From Sutterella sp. (GTDB lineage: Bacteria; Pseudomonadota; Gammaproteobacteria; Burkholderiales; Burkholderiaceae_F), in assembly GCA_003543795.1 (NCBI GenBank), contig DNBE01000004.1, forward strand, positions 465-6,655: 6,191 bases of DNA. The letters run 5' to 3'. This document shows, one piece after another, positions 1 through 5,373 of this stretch (positions within the stretch are counted from its first letter, which is position 1; every line of letters begins with the position of its first letter). The position numbers were made by a program, and so were the translations under genes. The notes under the pieces are model-generated. The model had not been told where the DNA came from and ran no database searches. It worked only from the letters and a program-made list of their open reading frames with translations.

Positions 1-249
1 GATCCGACGCTTCGCTCGTATTTAATCGAGCAAGACGCGAAAACGCGCGCGTTTTTAAAAGAAAAAGCGCGCGAAGAAAACGTTCCCGATAGCCCGGAAC
101 TTCCCTTAGACGCTCGTATCGACGTAATGATGGGGCTTCTTGAAGGCATCGGCTTAAGAAAACTTCGCAATCCCGATATCGATGTGGATAACGTTTGCAA
201 GATTCTCGCGAAAATAATCGCGCACGAAACAAAAGTTTTCGAGGTTTAA
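1..249 (+). CDS. C-terminal end of a probable TetR-family transcriptional regulator (5' end outside window)
   Basis: An open frame enters at base 1 and ends with TAA at 247-249, leaving the last 82 residues of a protein. The visible part is helical and charged. Its second half contains DARIDVMMGLLEGIGLRKL followed by RNPDIDVDNVCKILAKII, which resembles the last two helices of the TetR ligand-binding and dimerisation domain, where a 'GLxLxxLxDPDxD' pattern is common. If that is right, the DNA-binding helix-turn-helix lies upstream of the window and this gene is a ligand-responsive, usually repressing, regulator. The family call is from resemblance of the C-terminus alone, which is the least conserved part of TetR proteins, so another helical protein is possible. 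A hairpin terminator follows 20 bp after the stop, and the next gene converges on it. Confidence 0.5.
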   Translation, partial: DPTLRSYLIEQDAKTRAFLKEKAREENVPDSPELPLDARIDVMMGLLEGIGLRKLRNPDIDVDNVCKILAKIIAHETKVFEV

Positions 250-269
250 TAGGACGCCTTTTTAAAACG

Positions 270-306
270 ATGCCGGGCATAAGCCCGGCATTTCTTTTTA
301 TTTTTT
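270..306 (+). terminator. Rho-independent terminator between convergent genes
   Basis: A perfect 9-bp stem, ATGCCGGGC (270-278) and GCCCGGCAT (283-291), with loop ATAA, is followed on the plus strand by a T-rich tail (291-306). It would terminate the upstream plus-strand regulator. The tail overlaps the last codons (three lysines) and the stop of the convergent dehydrogenase gene. On the minus strand the same hairpin is followed only by CGTTTTAAAAAGG, so it may also stop the dehydrogenase transcript, less strongly. Confidence 0.88.
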
Positions 307-1206
307 CTTTCGCGGTAGGCGCATAATCAAAGATGACGTGTCCCAACGCGCGCCGCCGATTGCCTGAATGTCCGCGTAAAATCTGTCGATTAAAGCGGTC
401 GTCGGCATTTCGGAACCGTTTCTTTTCGCTTCTTCGAGCACGATGCCTAAATCTTTTCGCATCCAATCGACCGCAAATCCGAAATCAAAACGCTCTTCGA
501 CCATCGTTTTGCCGCGATTAACGAGTTGCCAGGAACTACCCGAACCGCCGCTTACGGCACGAATGACTTTATCCGTATCAAGTCCCGCGTTTTGCGCGAA
601 AGCCAACGCTTCTGAAATCCCTTGCACGGCGCCCGCGATACAGACTTGATTACACATTTTGGTTAATTGCCCCGTACCGACTTCTCCCATATGAGTGACG
701 GTCGCGGCATAGGCAGAAAGAACGGGTTCGATGGTAGTAAATGTGTCGGCGTCACCTCCTGCCATCACGGTGAGAACCCCGTTTTCGGCGCCCGCTTGCC
801 CGCCCGAGACGGGCGCGTCGATAAAGCGCATACCGTGCGCTTCGAGGACGGTCGCCATTTCTCGCGCGACGAGCGCCGAATCGGTCGTATGATCGACGAA
901 CACGGCGCCTTCGCGCATACCCGCTAGAGCGCCCGTTTCACCCAAAATGACGCTACGCAAGTCGTTATCGTTACCCACACAAGCAAAAACGATGTCGGCG
1001 TCTTGCGCGGCAAGGGCGGGCGTCGCGGCCGCACGACCTTTAAAAAGGCTCAACCACTTTTGCGCTTTTTGCGCGGTACGGTTGTAGACGGTGACATCGT
1101 GCCCGGCTCGGCTGAGGTGGCCCGCCATCGGAAAGCCCATAACACCTAAACCGATGAATGCGACTTTACGAGGGGTAACGGGCGGGTAAGTTTTGGAATC
1201 GTTCAC
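298..1206 (-). CDS. NAD(P)-dependent beta-hydroxyacid dehydrogenase (3-hydroxyisobutyrate dehydrogenase / tartronate semialdehyde reductase family)
   Basis: A cytoplasmic oxidoreductase that interconverts a beta-hydroxyacid and its semialdehyde using NAD(H) or NADP(H). Counting from the GTG start (302 residues, normal for the family), the N-terminus forms a Rossmann fold with GLGVMG at 19-24 and an Asn-Arg-Thr after the second strand (VYNRT), which fits NADP(H). The substrate-binding signature DAPVSGG is at 130-136. The catalytic lysine is K183 in GTGQLTKMCNQ, and the C-terminal all-helical domain carries WMRKDL near 248-253. The frame stays open back to TTG at 1260, but GTG at 1206 has GGAG six bases upstream and places the Rossmann strand about ten residues in. 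The extra 18 residues would also begin inside a candidate -10 box. Family members (GarR/GlxR, MmsB, succinic semialdehyde reductases) cannot be told apart here: no pathway genes adjoin, so the substrate is unknown. It appears monocistronic. Confidence 0.9.
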   Translation of the reverse strand: MNDSKTYPPVTPRKVAFIGLGVMGFPMAGHLSRAGHDVTVYNRTAQKAQKWLSLFKGRAAATPALAAQDADIVFACVGNDNDLRSVILGETGALAGMREGAVFVDHTTDSALVAREMATVLEAHGMRFIDAPVSGGQAGAENGVLTVMAGGDADTFTTIEPVLSAYAATVTHMGEVGTGQLTKMCNQVCIAGAVQGISEALAFAQNAGLDTDKVIRAVSGGSGSSWQLVNRGKTMVEERFDFGFAVDWMRKDLGIVLEEAKRNGSEMPTTALIDRFYADIQAIGGARWDTSSLIMRLPRKKK

Positions 1207-1212
1207 GTTTTT

Positions 1213-1216
1213 CTCC
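1213..1216 (-). promoter_or_regulatory. Ribosome-binding site that fixes the dehydrogenase start
   Basis: GGAG on the minus strand lies six bases before GTG at 1206-1204. No comparable site precedes the longer TTG start at 1260, so the shorter protein is preferred. Confidence 0.7.
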
Positions 1217-1258
1217 GAAAAAAAGGGTGCGTCACGCGCAAAAAAGTCTCTACGAATC

Positions 1259-1267
1259 AATATACCA
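1259..1267 (-). promoter_or_regulatory. Candidate extended -10 promoter of the dehydrogenase gene
   Basis: Read on the minus strand, TGG-TATATT fits an extended -10 element (TGnTATAAT with one mismatch). No good -35 hexamer lies 16-18 bp upstream, where the sequence is instead a short GC/A-rich inverted repeat (1274-1290). Transcription would begin near 1252 and give a leader of about 45 bases before the GTG start. The evidence is a motif match only. Confidence 0.4.
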
Positions 1268-1273
1268 TCGAGG

Positions 1274-1290
1274 CGCGCTTTTTTAGCGCG
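1274..1290. repeat. Short perfect inverted repeat upstream of the dehydrogenase promoter
   Basis: CGCGCT (1274-1279) and AGCGCG (1285-1290) flank TTTTT. It lies between the degP terminator and the candidate dehydrogenase -10, in the position of a -35 element. It could be a regulator operator or simply a chance GC-rich palindrome. It lacks a T-tract long enough to be a second terminator. Confidence 0.35.
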
Positions 1291-1300
1291 AGACTGATGA

Positions 1301-1337
1301 TAAAAAGATAGCCCGAAGAGGGCGTCTTCGGGCTATC
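1301..1337 (-). terminator. Rho-independent terminator of the degP transcript
   Basis: A perfect 13-bp stem, 1307-1319 paired with 1325-1337 (GATAGCCCGAAGA on either strand), with a 5-base loop is followed on the minus strand by TTTTTATC. It begins 17 bp after the degP stop codon. It closes the regulator-kinase-protease gene cluster and insulates the dehydrogenase downstream. Confidence 0.93.
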
Positions 1338-1354
1338 GACCTTTGTGACAATCG

Positions 1355-2770
1355 TTACTTAGCCATATCGACCGCGATAAATAAGCGATTGGAGCCGCGT
1401 TTAACGAGAAGCGCAACTTTTTTCGCGCCTTTAATGATGTTGGCTAACCCCTTGGTATTTTTCACGGGACGACCGTTCGCGCTCAAAATGATGTCGTTTA
1501 CCTTAATACCTGCGCGCAAAGCCGGGTCACGCACGTCGGTGACGAGAACGCCCGATTCGATTTCTTGGGCTTTGAGTTCTTCGGCAGACAAGTTCTTAAC
1601 GGCAATACCGAGTTTTCCGTGTTGCGCTTCTTGAGCGACGGGTTTGGCATTAGAGGCGTTTTCATCTTTAACGGCTTCGACCGTCACGGGGACTTTGATT
1701 TCTTTACCTTCGCGTAAAATCCCGAGCGTAACCGTGGTACCGGGCTTAAAGGTTGCGATCTTAATCGGCAGTTCGTTAGCCGAACGAATCGTCTGACCGT
1801 TGACCGAAACGATGATGTCACCTTCTTGCAATTTCGCTTTGGCGGCAGGTCCGTCTTTTTCCACCTGCGTAATCGCCGCCCCGTGCGGGGTCTTCATCCC
1901 GAAGGCTTCGGCTAACGCCTGGTTGACCGATTGAATGCCGACACCGATGCGACTGCGAGTGACATGCCCGTCTTTGACGAGTTGATCTTTAATTTGGATG
2001 GCAAGATCAATCGGAATCGAGAAAGACAATCCCATAAATCCGCCCGAGGTGGAGAAGATTTGCGAATTGATGCCGACCACTTCGCCTTTCATATTAAAAA
2101 GCGGACCGCCGGAATTGCCCGGGTTTACGGCAACGTCCGTCTGAATAAAGGGGACGTATTGGCGATCGGAAGGCAGGCTCCTGCTTTTTGCCGAAACGAT
2201 ACCCGCGGTTACGGTATTTTCAAGGCCGAAGGGCGAGCCGATTGCCGCGACCCATTCCCCGACTTTCAGATTTTCGGAACTACCGATTTTTAAAACGGGC
2301 AAATCTTTCGCTTCGATCTTGACGACCGCGATGTCGGTTTTCTTATCGGAGCCGAGAACCTTACCTTTAAATTCGCGATTGTCCGTTAAACGAACCGTGA
2401 GTTCGTCGGCGCCTTCGACCACGTGGGCATTGGTCAAGATGATACCGTCAGAGGAGACGATAAAGCCCGAACCGGTCCCGCGACGCTCGGGCGTTTGCTG
2501 CGGACCGAAGGGGAAAGGAAAGCCGAAACGACGGAAGATTTCCGCTTCTTCGCGACTTAAACCCGGGAAGCCTTGTAAGGTTTTCGCTTTTTGCACCGTC
2601 GAGATATTGACAACACCTTTACCGTTTTCTTCAACTAATTTCGTGAAGTCGGGTAAGCGAATTTCGCTTGCCTGACTCTCGGGAATCGTTTCGGCCCAAA
2701 CGGCGGGCGCAAAAGCAACGCTTGCCGCGATAATCGCGGCGGCTACGGGTTTCATCAAGGCAATGGACAT
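1355..2770 (-). CDS. degP: DegP/HtrA (Do-family) periplasmic serine protease-chaperone
   Basis: An envelope quality-control protease that degrades or chaperones misfolded periplasmic and outer-membrane proteins. The 471-residue protein, counted from ATG at 2770, starts with a Sec signal peptide (hydrophobic core about 8-22, likely cleavage after AVWA at about 26). A trypsin-like domain follows with the complete triad: H116 in TNAHVV, D146 in KTDIAVVKI and S220 in GNSGGPL. Two PDZ domains (about 265-365 and 385-468) complete the Do architecture at normal length. A stretch rich in Phe, Pro, Gly and Arg before the protease core matches the LA-loop region of DegP/MucD proteins. The start is set by AAGGA eight bases before ATG 2770; an in-frame ATG at 2779 would overlap that site. 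The gene lies 155 bp downstream of a sensor kinase on the same strand with no terminator between, and ends in a strong terminator. DegP, DegQ and MucD cannot be separated with certainty by sequence alone. Confidence 0.96.
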   Translation of the reverse strand: MSIALMKPVAAAIIAASVAFAPAVWAETIPESQASEIRLPDFTKLVEENGKGVVNISTVQKAKTLQGFPGLSREEAEIFRRFGFPFPFGPQQTPERRGTGSGFIVSSDGIILTNAHVVEGADELTVRLTDNREFKGKVLGSDKKTDIAVVKIEAKDLPVLKIGSSENLKVGEWVAAIGSPFGLENTVTAGIVSAKSRSLPSDRQYVPFIQTDVAVNPGNSGGPLFNMKGEVVGINSQIFSTSGGFMGLSFSIPIDLAIQIKDQLVKDGHVTRSRIGVGIQSVNQALAEAFGMKTPHGAAITQVEKDGPAAKAKLQEGDIIVSVNGQTIRSANELPIKIATFKPGTTVTLGILREGKEIKVPVTVEAVKDENASNAKPVAQEAQHGKLGIAVKNLSAEELKAQEIESGVLVTDVRDPALRAGIKVNDIILSANGRPVKNTKGLANIIKGAKKVALLVKRGSNRLFIAVDMAK

Positions 2771-2778
2771 AACAATCA

Positions 2779-2783
2779 TCCTT
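2779..2783 (-). promoter_or_regulatory. Ribosome-binding site that fixes the degP start
   Basis: AAGGA within an A-rich run lies eight bases before ATG 2770. The alternative ATG at 2779-2777 shares bases with this site and has no other, so it is unlikely to be used. Confidence 0.75.
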
Positions 2784-2925
2784 TTTTGTACTGTATTCGG
2801 GTTGGAAAGCGAACTTTCCGATTCAATAAGAAATAGATGTTCAAAGCATACAAAAAAACGTTTTTACCGTCTTTTGCGGGTTGTTTCAGAGTTCCCCGAT
2901 TTGTAACAAGATTGCAAAAAACATC
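2784..2925 (-). promoter_or_regulatory. Kinase-degP intergenic region, probable degP leader and promoter
   Basis: This AT-rich gap between the kinase stop and the degP ribosome-binding site contains no reading frame and no hairpin-plus-T-tract terminator. A 16-base hairpin (2804-2819, GGAAAG-TTCG-CTTTCC on the minus strand) would fold about 33 bases upstream of the degP start. TATGCT near the middle could act as a -10, but without a matching -35. A GGAAC motif resembling the sigma-E -35 (near 2896-2900) lacks a suitable -10. Both read-through from the kinase and an internal promoter remain possible. Confidence 0.4.
2804..2819 (-). repeat. Short hairpin with TTCG loop in the degP leader
   Basis: The perfect 6-bp inverted repeat GGAAAG/CTTTCC closes a TTCG tetraloop when read in the degP direction. 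There is no T-tract after it, so it is not a terminator. It may stabilise or regulate the degP mRNA leader, or serve as a protein-binding site on DNA. Confidence 0.45.
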
Positions 2926-4212
2926 CTAAAAACGGACGGTAAAGCCGGCTCCTTTGCCTTCGAGCCCTTCGCCCACGGCGATTTCGGCCTGATGCATTTG
3001 GGCAATGCCAGCAACAATTGCTAGCCCCAAACCGTTTCCTTCGGTTTGGGTGCCGAGCGCTCGATAAAAGCGATCGAAAATCCGATCGCGGTCTTCGGGC
3101 GCGATGCCGGGACCGTTATCTTCGACGCGAAGGAAGGGTTTTTGATCGGCGTCACGATTAACGCTGATAACGATTTTTCCGCCTTCTTGCGTATAGCGAA
3201 CGGCGTTATCCGTTAAGTTATAGATGAGCTGCGAGAGCGCTTCTTCGATGCCGTCAACCGAAACGGATTCCCCTTTGACATCGATCGCAATCGATTTGGA
3301 AGCCGCTAGGGGTTCCAAGTCATCCGCGACACGGCGAGAGAGCGCAAGGAGATCAACCGCTTTAAAGGGAACTTTCGCGCGTTGGGGGTCAAGCCTTGCG
3401 ATTGTTAAGAGCTGGGCGACGAGATGCGAAGCGCGGTCGATGCCCGATTCGAGTCGAGACAAAAGTTTTTGGCGCTCTTCGGGCGTTTTTGCTCTGGCAA
3501 GTAACTGGCTTTGAAGTTTGAGGGCAGCCAACGGCGTTCTTAATTCGTGCGCTGCGTCGCTAGCGAACCGCCGTTGCGAATCTAAACTTTGCCCGAGGCG
3601 GTAAAGTAGTTCGTTTAAGGAACCGACGAGATCGGTTAATTCTTCGGGCAGATTTTCGCTCGAAAGAGGTTCTAAGGACGTAGCCGACCGGTTTTTAACA
3701 GCAAGGCTTACCTTACGAAGCGGAGAAAGGCCGTGCCCGATAATGAGAAATACACCGATGATTAAAAACGGCAATAAAAGGGTTAAGGGCTGCAAGATAT
3801 TGAGCGCCGAAACGAAAGCTAAGCGCATGCGCTCGGATTTCGGTTGCGCGGCGACAATCACGCGATCTTCGCCGTAAAGCGCGTAAATACGCCAATCGCC
3901 CGTCGGATGCGTGACATCATAAAAGCCGGTCGAAGGCGGCAGGGCAAAAGGCTCGATTTTGTGCGAGATTTTGGATTCACCCGACTTCGGGTCCGTAATC
4001 TGGAGGATGAGGCGTCCGCTCGTATTGGGCGCGTTTTGAATGCCCGAAAGTGACAGCGTTTCAAAAGATTGCGCCGCTTGTTGCAACTCCAAATCGAGAA
4101 AGCCGTCGACTTCCCCTCTTGCCGTTAAAAACGTCAATAGCATGGCCGCTAAAGACGCGAAAAGCATTAAAAGAGAAAAAGCCCAAATGAGTCTGGTTCG
4201 GATGGATTTCAT
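2926..4212 (-). CDS. Two-component sensor histidine kinase (QseC/PmrB/TctE-like)
   Basis: An inner-membrane receptor that autophosphorylates on histidine and passes phosphate to the response regulator encoded just upstream. In 428 residues it has a first membrane segment (about 8-30), a periplasmic sensor region of about 105 residues (31-137), a second membrane segment (about 138-160) and a short HAMP-like linker. The dimerisation helix carries phospho-accepting H222 in SDAAHELRTPLAAL. The ATPase domain has the N-box (NLTDN, 332-336), G1 (DNGPGI, 365-370), F-box (FDRFYR) and G2 (GNGLGLAI, 392-399). All catalytic motifs look intact. The N-terminal half resembles the 2CSK_N sensor type. No ExxE iron-binding motif of the PmrB kind is visible, so the signal is unknown. 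The gene starts 10 bp after the regulator stop without a clear Shine-Dalgarno, which suggests translational coupling. The linkage to degP suggests an envelope-stress role by inference. Confidence 0.93.
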   Translation of the reverse strand: MKSIRTRLIWAFSLLMLFASLAAMLLTFLTARGEVDGFLDLELQQAAQSFETLSLSGIQNAPNTSGRLILQITDPKSGESKISHKIEPFALPPSTGFYDVTHPTGDWRIYALYGEDRVIVAAQPKSERMRLAFVSALNILQPLTLLLPFLIIGVFLIIGHGLSPLRKVSLAVKNRSATSLEPLSSENLPEELTDLVGSLNELLYRLGQSLDSQRRFASDAAHELRTPLAALKLQSQLLARAKTPEERQKLLSRLESGIDRASHLVAQLLTIARLDPQRAKVPFKAVDLLALSRRVADDLEPLAASKSIAIDVKGESVSVDGIEEALSQLIYNLTDNAVRYTQEGGKIVISVNRDADQKPFLRVEDNGPGIAPEDRDRIFDRFYRALGTQTEGNGLGLAIVAGIAQMHQAEIAVGEGLEGKGAGFTVRF

Positions 4213-4222
4213 AAGAAATCGG

Positions 4223-4879
4223 TTAGTAATTTAAGGTGTAGCCCACGCCGCGAACGGTTTTGATGAAGTTTTCGTCCAATTTTTTGCGAAGGTGATGGAT
4301 ATGCACTTCAATCGTATTACTTTCGATCGACGCGTCGAAGTTATAGAGCTTTTCTTCAAGCTGCGAGCGAGACAAAATCAAACCCGGTCTTTCGGCAAGC
4401 GCAAGTAAAAGCATCAATTCCCGGCTCGATAAGATAACCGGAGCACCCGCAAACGTCACCGCGCGAGTCGAGGGATTGATTTCAAGGGGACCTCGCACGA
4501 TGGTCGGTTGCGAGCGACCCGAGGAGCGGCGAAGTAAAGCTCGTACGCGAGCAAAAAGTTCGTCAAGATCAAAGGGTTTCACGAGATAGTCGTCCGCGCC
4601 CGCGTCAAGAAGTCGCGTTTTTTCTTCCGTGGTATCACGAGCCGTGCTCACGAGCACGGGCGTATCGTCTTTACGAGCGCGTAAATTTTTAAGAACCTCG
4701 AGGCCGTCTTTACCCGGCAGACCGAGGTCGAGCACGATTAAGTCGAACGCGGTGGTATCGAAAGCGCAGGTCGCCGCCCTGCCGTCTCGCACCCAATCGA
4801 CGGCGTAGCCTTCGCCTTTGAGTCCGTCGGCAAGACTTTCGCCGACCATAAAATCGTCTTCAACGAGCAAAATTCTCAT
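4223..4879 (-). CDS. OmpR-family response regulator (QseB/PmrA/TctD-like)
   Basis: A cytoplasmic transcription factor activated by phosphorylation from the adjacent kinase. Its 218 residues are normal for the family. The receiver domain (about 1-117) has acidic pocket residues D8-D9, phospho-accepting D51 in VLDLGLPGKDG, T79 in STARD and K101 in VKPFD. A winged-helix DNA-binding domain follows (about 128-218), with the recognition helix around SIESNTIEVHIHHLRKKL and the C-terminal hairpin VRGVGYTLNY. GGAG six bases before ATG 4879 favours this start over an in-frame GTG at 4882, which would leave only three bases. It is the first gene of the regulator-kinase(-degP) cluster and is divergent from a membrane-protein gene. 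The candidate repeats in the shared promoter region could be its own operator. Which QseB/PmrA/TctD subgroup it belongs to cannot be settled from sequence alone. Confidence 0.94.
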   Translation of the reverse strand: MRILLVEDDFMVGESLADGLKGEGYAVDWVRDGRAATCAFDTTAFDLIVLDLGLPGKDGLEVLKNLRARKDDTPVLVSTARDTTEEKTRLLDAGADDYLVKPFDLDELFARVRALLRRSSGRSQPTIVRGPLEINPSTRAVTFAGAPVILSSRELMLLLALAERPGLILSRSQLEEKLYNFDASIESNTIEVHIHHLRKKLDENFIKTVRGVGYTLNY

Positions 4880-4885
4880 CACTAT

Positions 4886-4889
4886 CTCC
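4886..4889 (-). promoter_or_regulatory. Ribosome-binding site that fixes the response-regulator start
   Basis: GGAG on the minus strand lies six bases from ATG 4879 and only three from the alternative GTG at 4882, so the ATG is preferred. Confidence 0.65.
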
Positions 4890-4913
4890 GAGCACCTAAA
4901 ACCCCGCTCGAGG

Positions 4914-4942
4914 TTGGCATTTTCAGGAAAAAGCAGTATAAA
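4914..4942 (+). promoter_or_regulatory. Sigma-70-type promoter for the membrane protein-serB pair
   Basis: TTGGCA (4914-4919) and TATAAA (4937-4942), separated by exactly 17 bp, each match the consensus at five of six positions. Transcription would start near 4949, about 22 bases before the ATG at 4972. The short leader has no Shine-Dalgarno close to that ATG. Confidence 0.72.
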
Positions 4943-4956
4943 AGGAAAACTTTTAT
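4928..4956. repeat. Inverted and direct repeats over the divergent -10 region
   Basis: Two overlapping patterns are present. ATAAAAG (4938-4944) and CTTTTAT (4950-4956) form a perfect 7-bp inverted repeat with a 5-base spacer. On the minus strand, CTTTTA (4939-4944) and CTTTTT (4928-4933) form a direct repeat with a 5-base gap, an 11-bp period typical of OmpR/PhoB-type half-sites. Either could be an operator. The AT-rich composition makes chance matches more likely. Confidence 0.4.
4935..4940 (-). promoter_or_regulatory. Candidate -10 of the response-regulator promoter, overlapping the divergent -10
   Basis: Read on the minus strand this is TATACT, five of six to consensus, sharing bases with the plus-strand TATAAA. 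No good -35 lies 16-18 bp upstream, which would fit a promoter that needs an activator. The predicted leader to ATG 4879 is about 50 bases. The evidence is a motif match only. Confidence 0.4.
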
Positions 4957-4971
4957 TTTACGAACACCGCT

Positions 4972-5370
4972 ATGCCTGCCAATATCGAGAAACTCAAACA
5001 AATCACGCAAATCGTTTACATTTTGCACGCCGTGAGCATCATTCTCGGTTTTTTTACCGGAGGCTCTGTTTTATCGGCCTTTTTATTCGGTTGGCCTTCG
5101 ATTGCGGCAGTCGTCATCAATTACGTGTTTGCTTCGGACGCCCAAGGCTCTTATCTTAAAAGCCACTTTAGTTGGCAAATCAGAACCTTTTGGTACGGGT
5201 TCTTTTGGACACTTGCGGTTAGCTTCGTCGGTTTGGTGTTTACGGTCGTTCTCTTCGGTTTTGCGATTTGGTGGATCGGCTTTTTCTGCTTAAGTCTTTG
5301 GGTGACTTATCGCATCGTTTACGGTTGGTACCACTTAAGCCGCGGCGACGCGATTCCGAATTGGAACTAA
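4972..5370 (+). CDS. Small integral membrane protein, DUF4870-like
   Basis: A 132-residue hydrophobic protein with about four predicted membrane segments (about 13-29, 33-53, 73-97 and 98-118), a short polar N-terminus and a polar tail ending PNWN. The motif SHFSWQIRTFW (64-74) after the second helix, and the later YRIVYGWYHLSRGDAIP, are characteristic of the DUF4870 type of small membrane protein, whose molecular role is not established. ATG at 4972 is the only start available: an in-frame TAA lies at 4939-4941 and no ATG, GTG or TTG falls between. It has no clear Shine-Dalgarno. The gene has its own good promoter and is followed after 3 bp by serB, so the two are probably co-transcribed; a functional link to serine synthesis is not evident. 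Confidence 0.85.
   Translation: MPANIEKLKQITQIVYILHAVSIILGFFTGGSVLSAFLFGWPSIAAVVINYVFASDAQGSYLKSHFSWQIRTFWYGFFWTLAVSFVGLVFTVVLFGFAIWWIGFFCLSLWVTYRIVYGWYHLSRGDAIPNWN
5363..5366 (+). promoter_or_regulatory. Ribosome-binding site of serB inside the upstream gene
   Basis: GGAA lies seven bases before ATG 5374 and falls in the last codons of the membrane-protein gene, which fits a co-transcribed and possibly translationally coupled pair. Confidence 0.5.
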
Positions 5371-5373
5371 CGT

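Noticed and set aside
44..73. Long imperfect inverted repeat (CGCGCGC, T5, A5, GCGCGCG with one bulged base)
   Set aside because: It lies inside the reading frame of the partial regulator and is made of low-complexity GC and A/T runs encoding charged residues; no T-tract or position suggests a function.
667..927. 86-codon plus-strand open frame opposite the dehydrogenase
   Set aside because: It is antisense to the conserved Rossmann and substrate-binding regions, with no ribosome-binding site or protein features of its own.
1931..2293. 120-codon plus-strand open frame opposite degP
   Set aside because: It is antisense to a clearly conserved protease domain, its product has no recognisable features, and the antisense frame is expected from the codon use of degP.
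2852..2867. AAAAACGTTTTT-like palindrome between kinase and degP
   Set aside because: It is an A/T-run palindrome with only a central CG, likely by chance in an AT-rich spacer; it has no GC stem, so it is not a terminator.
2878..2901. GGAAC motif resembling a sigma-E -35 upstream of degP (minus strand)
   Set aside because: No TCTGA/TCAAA-like -10 is found at about 16 bp spacing, so a sigma-E promoter is not supported.
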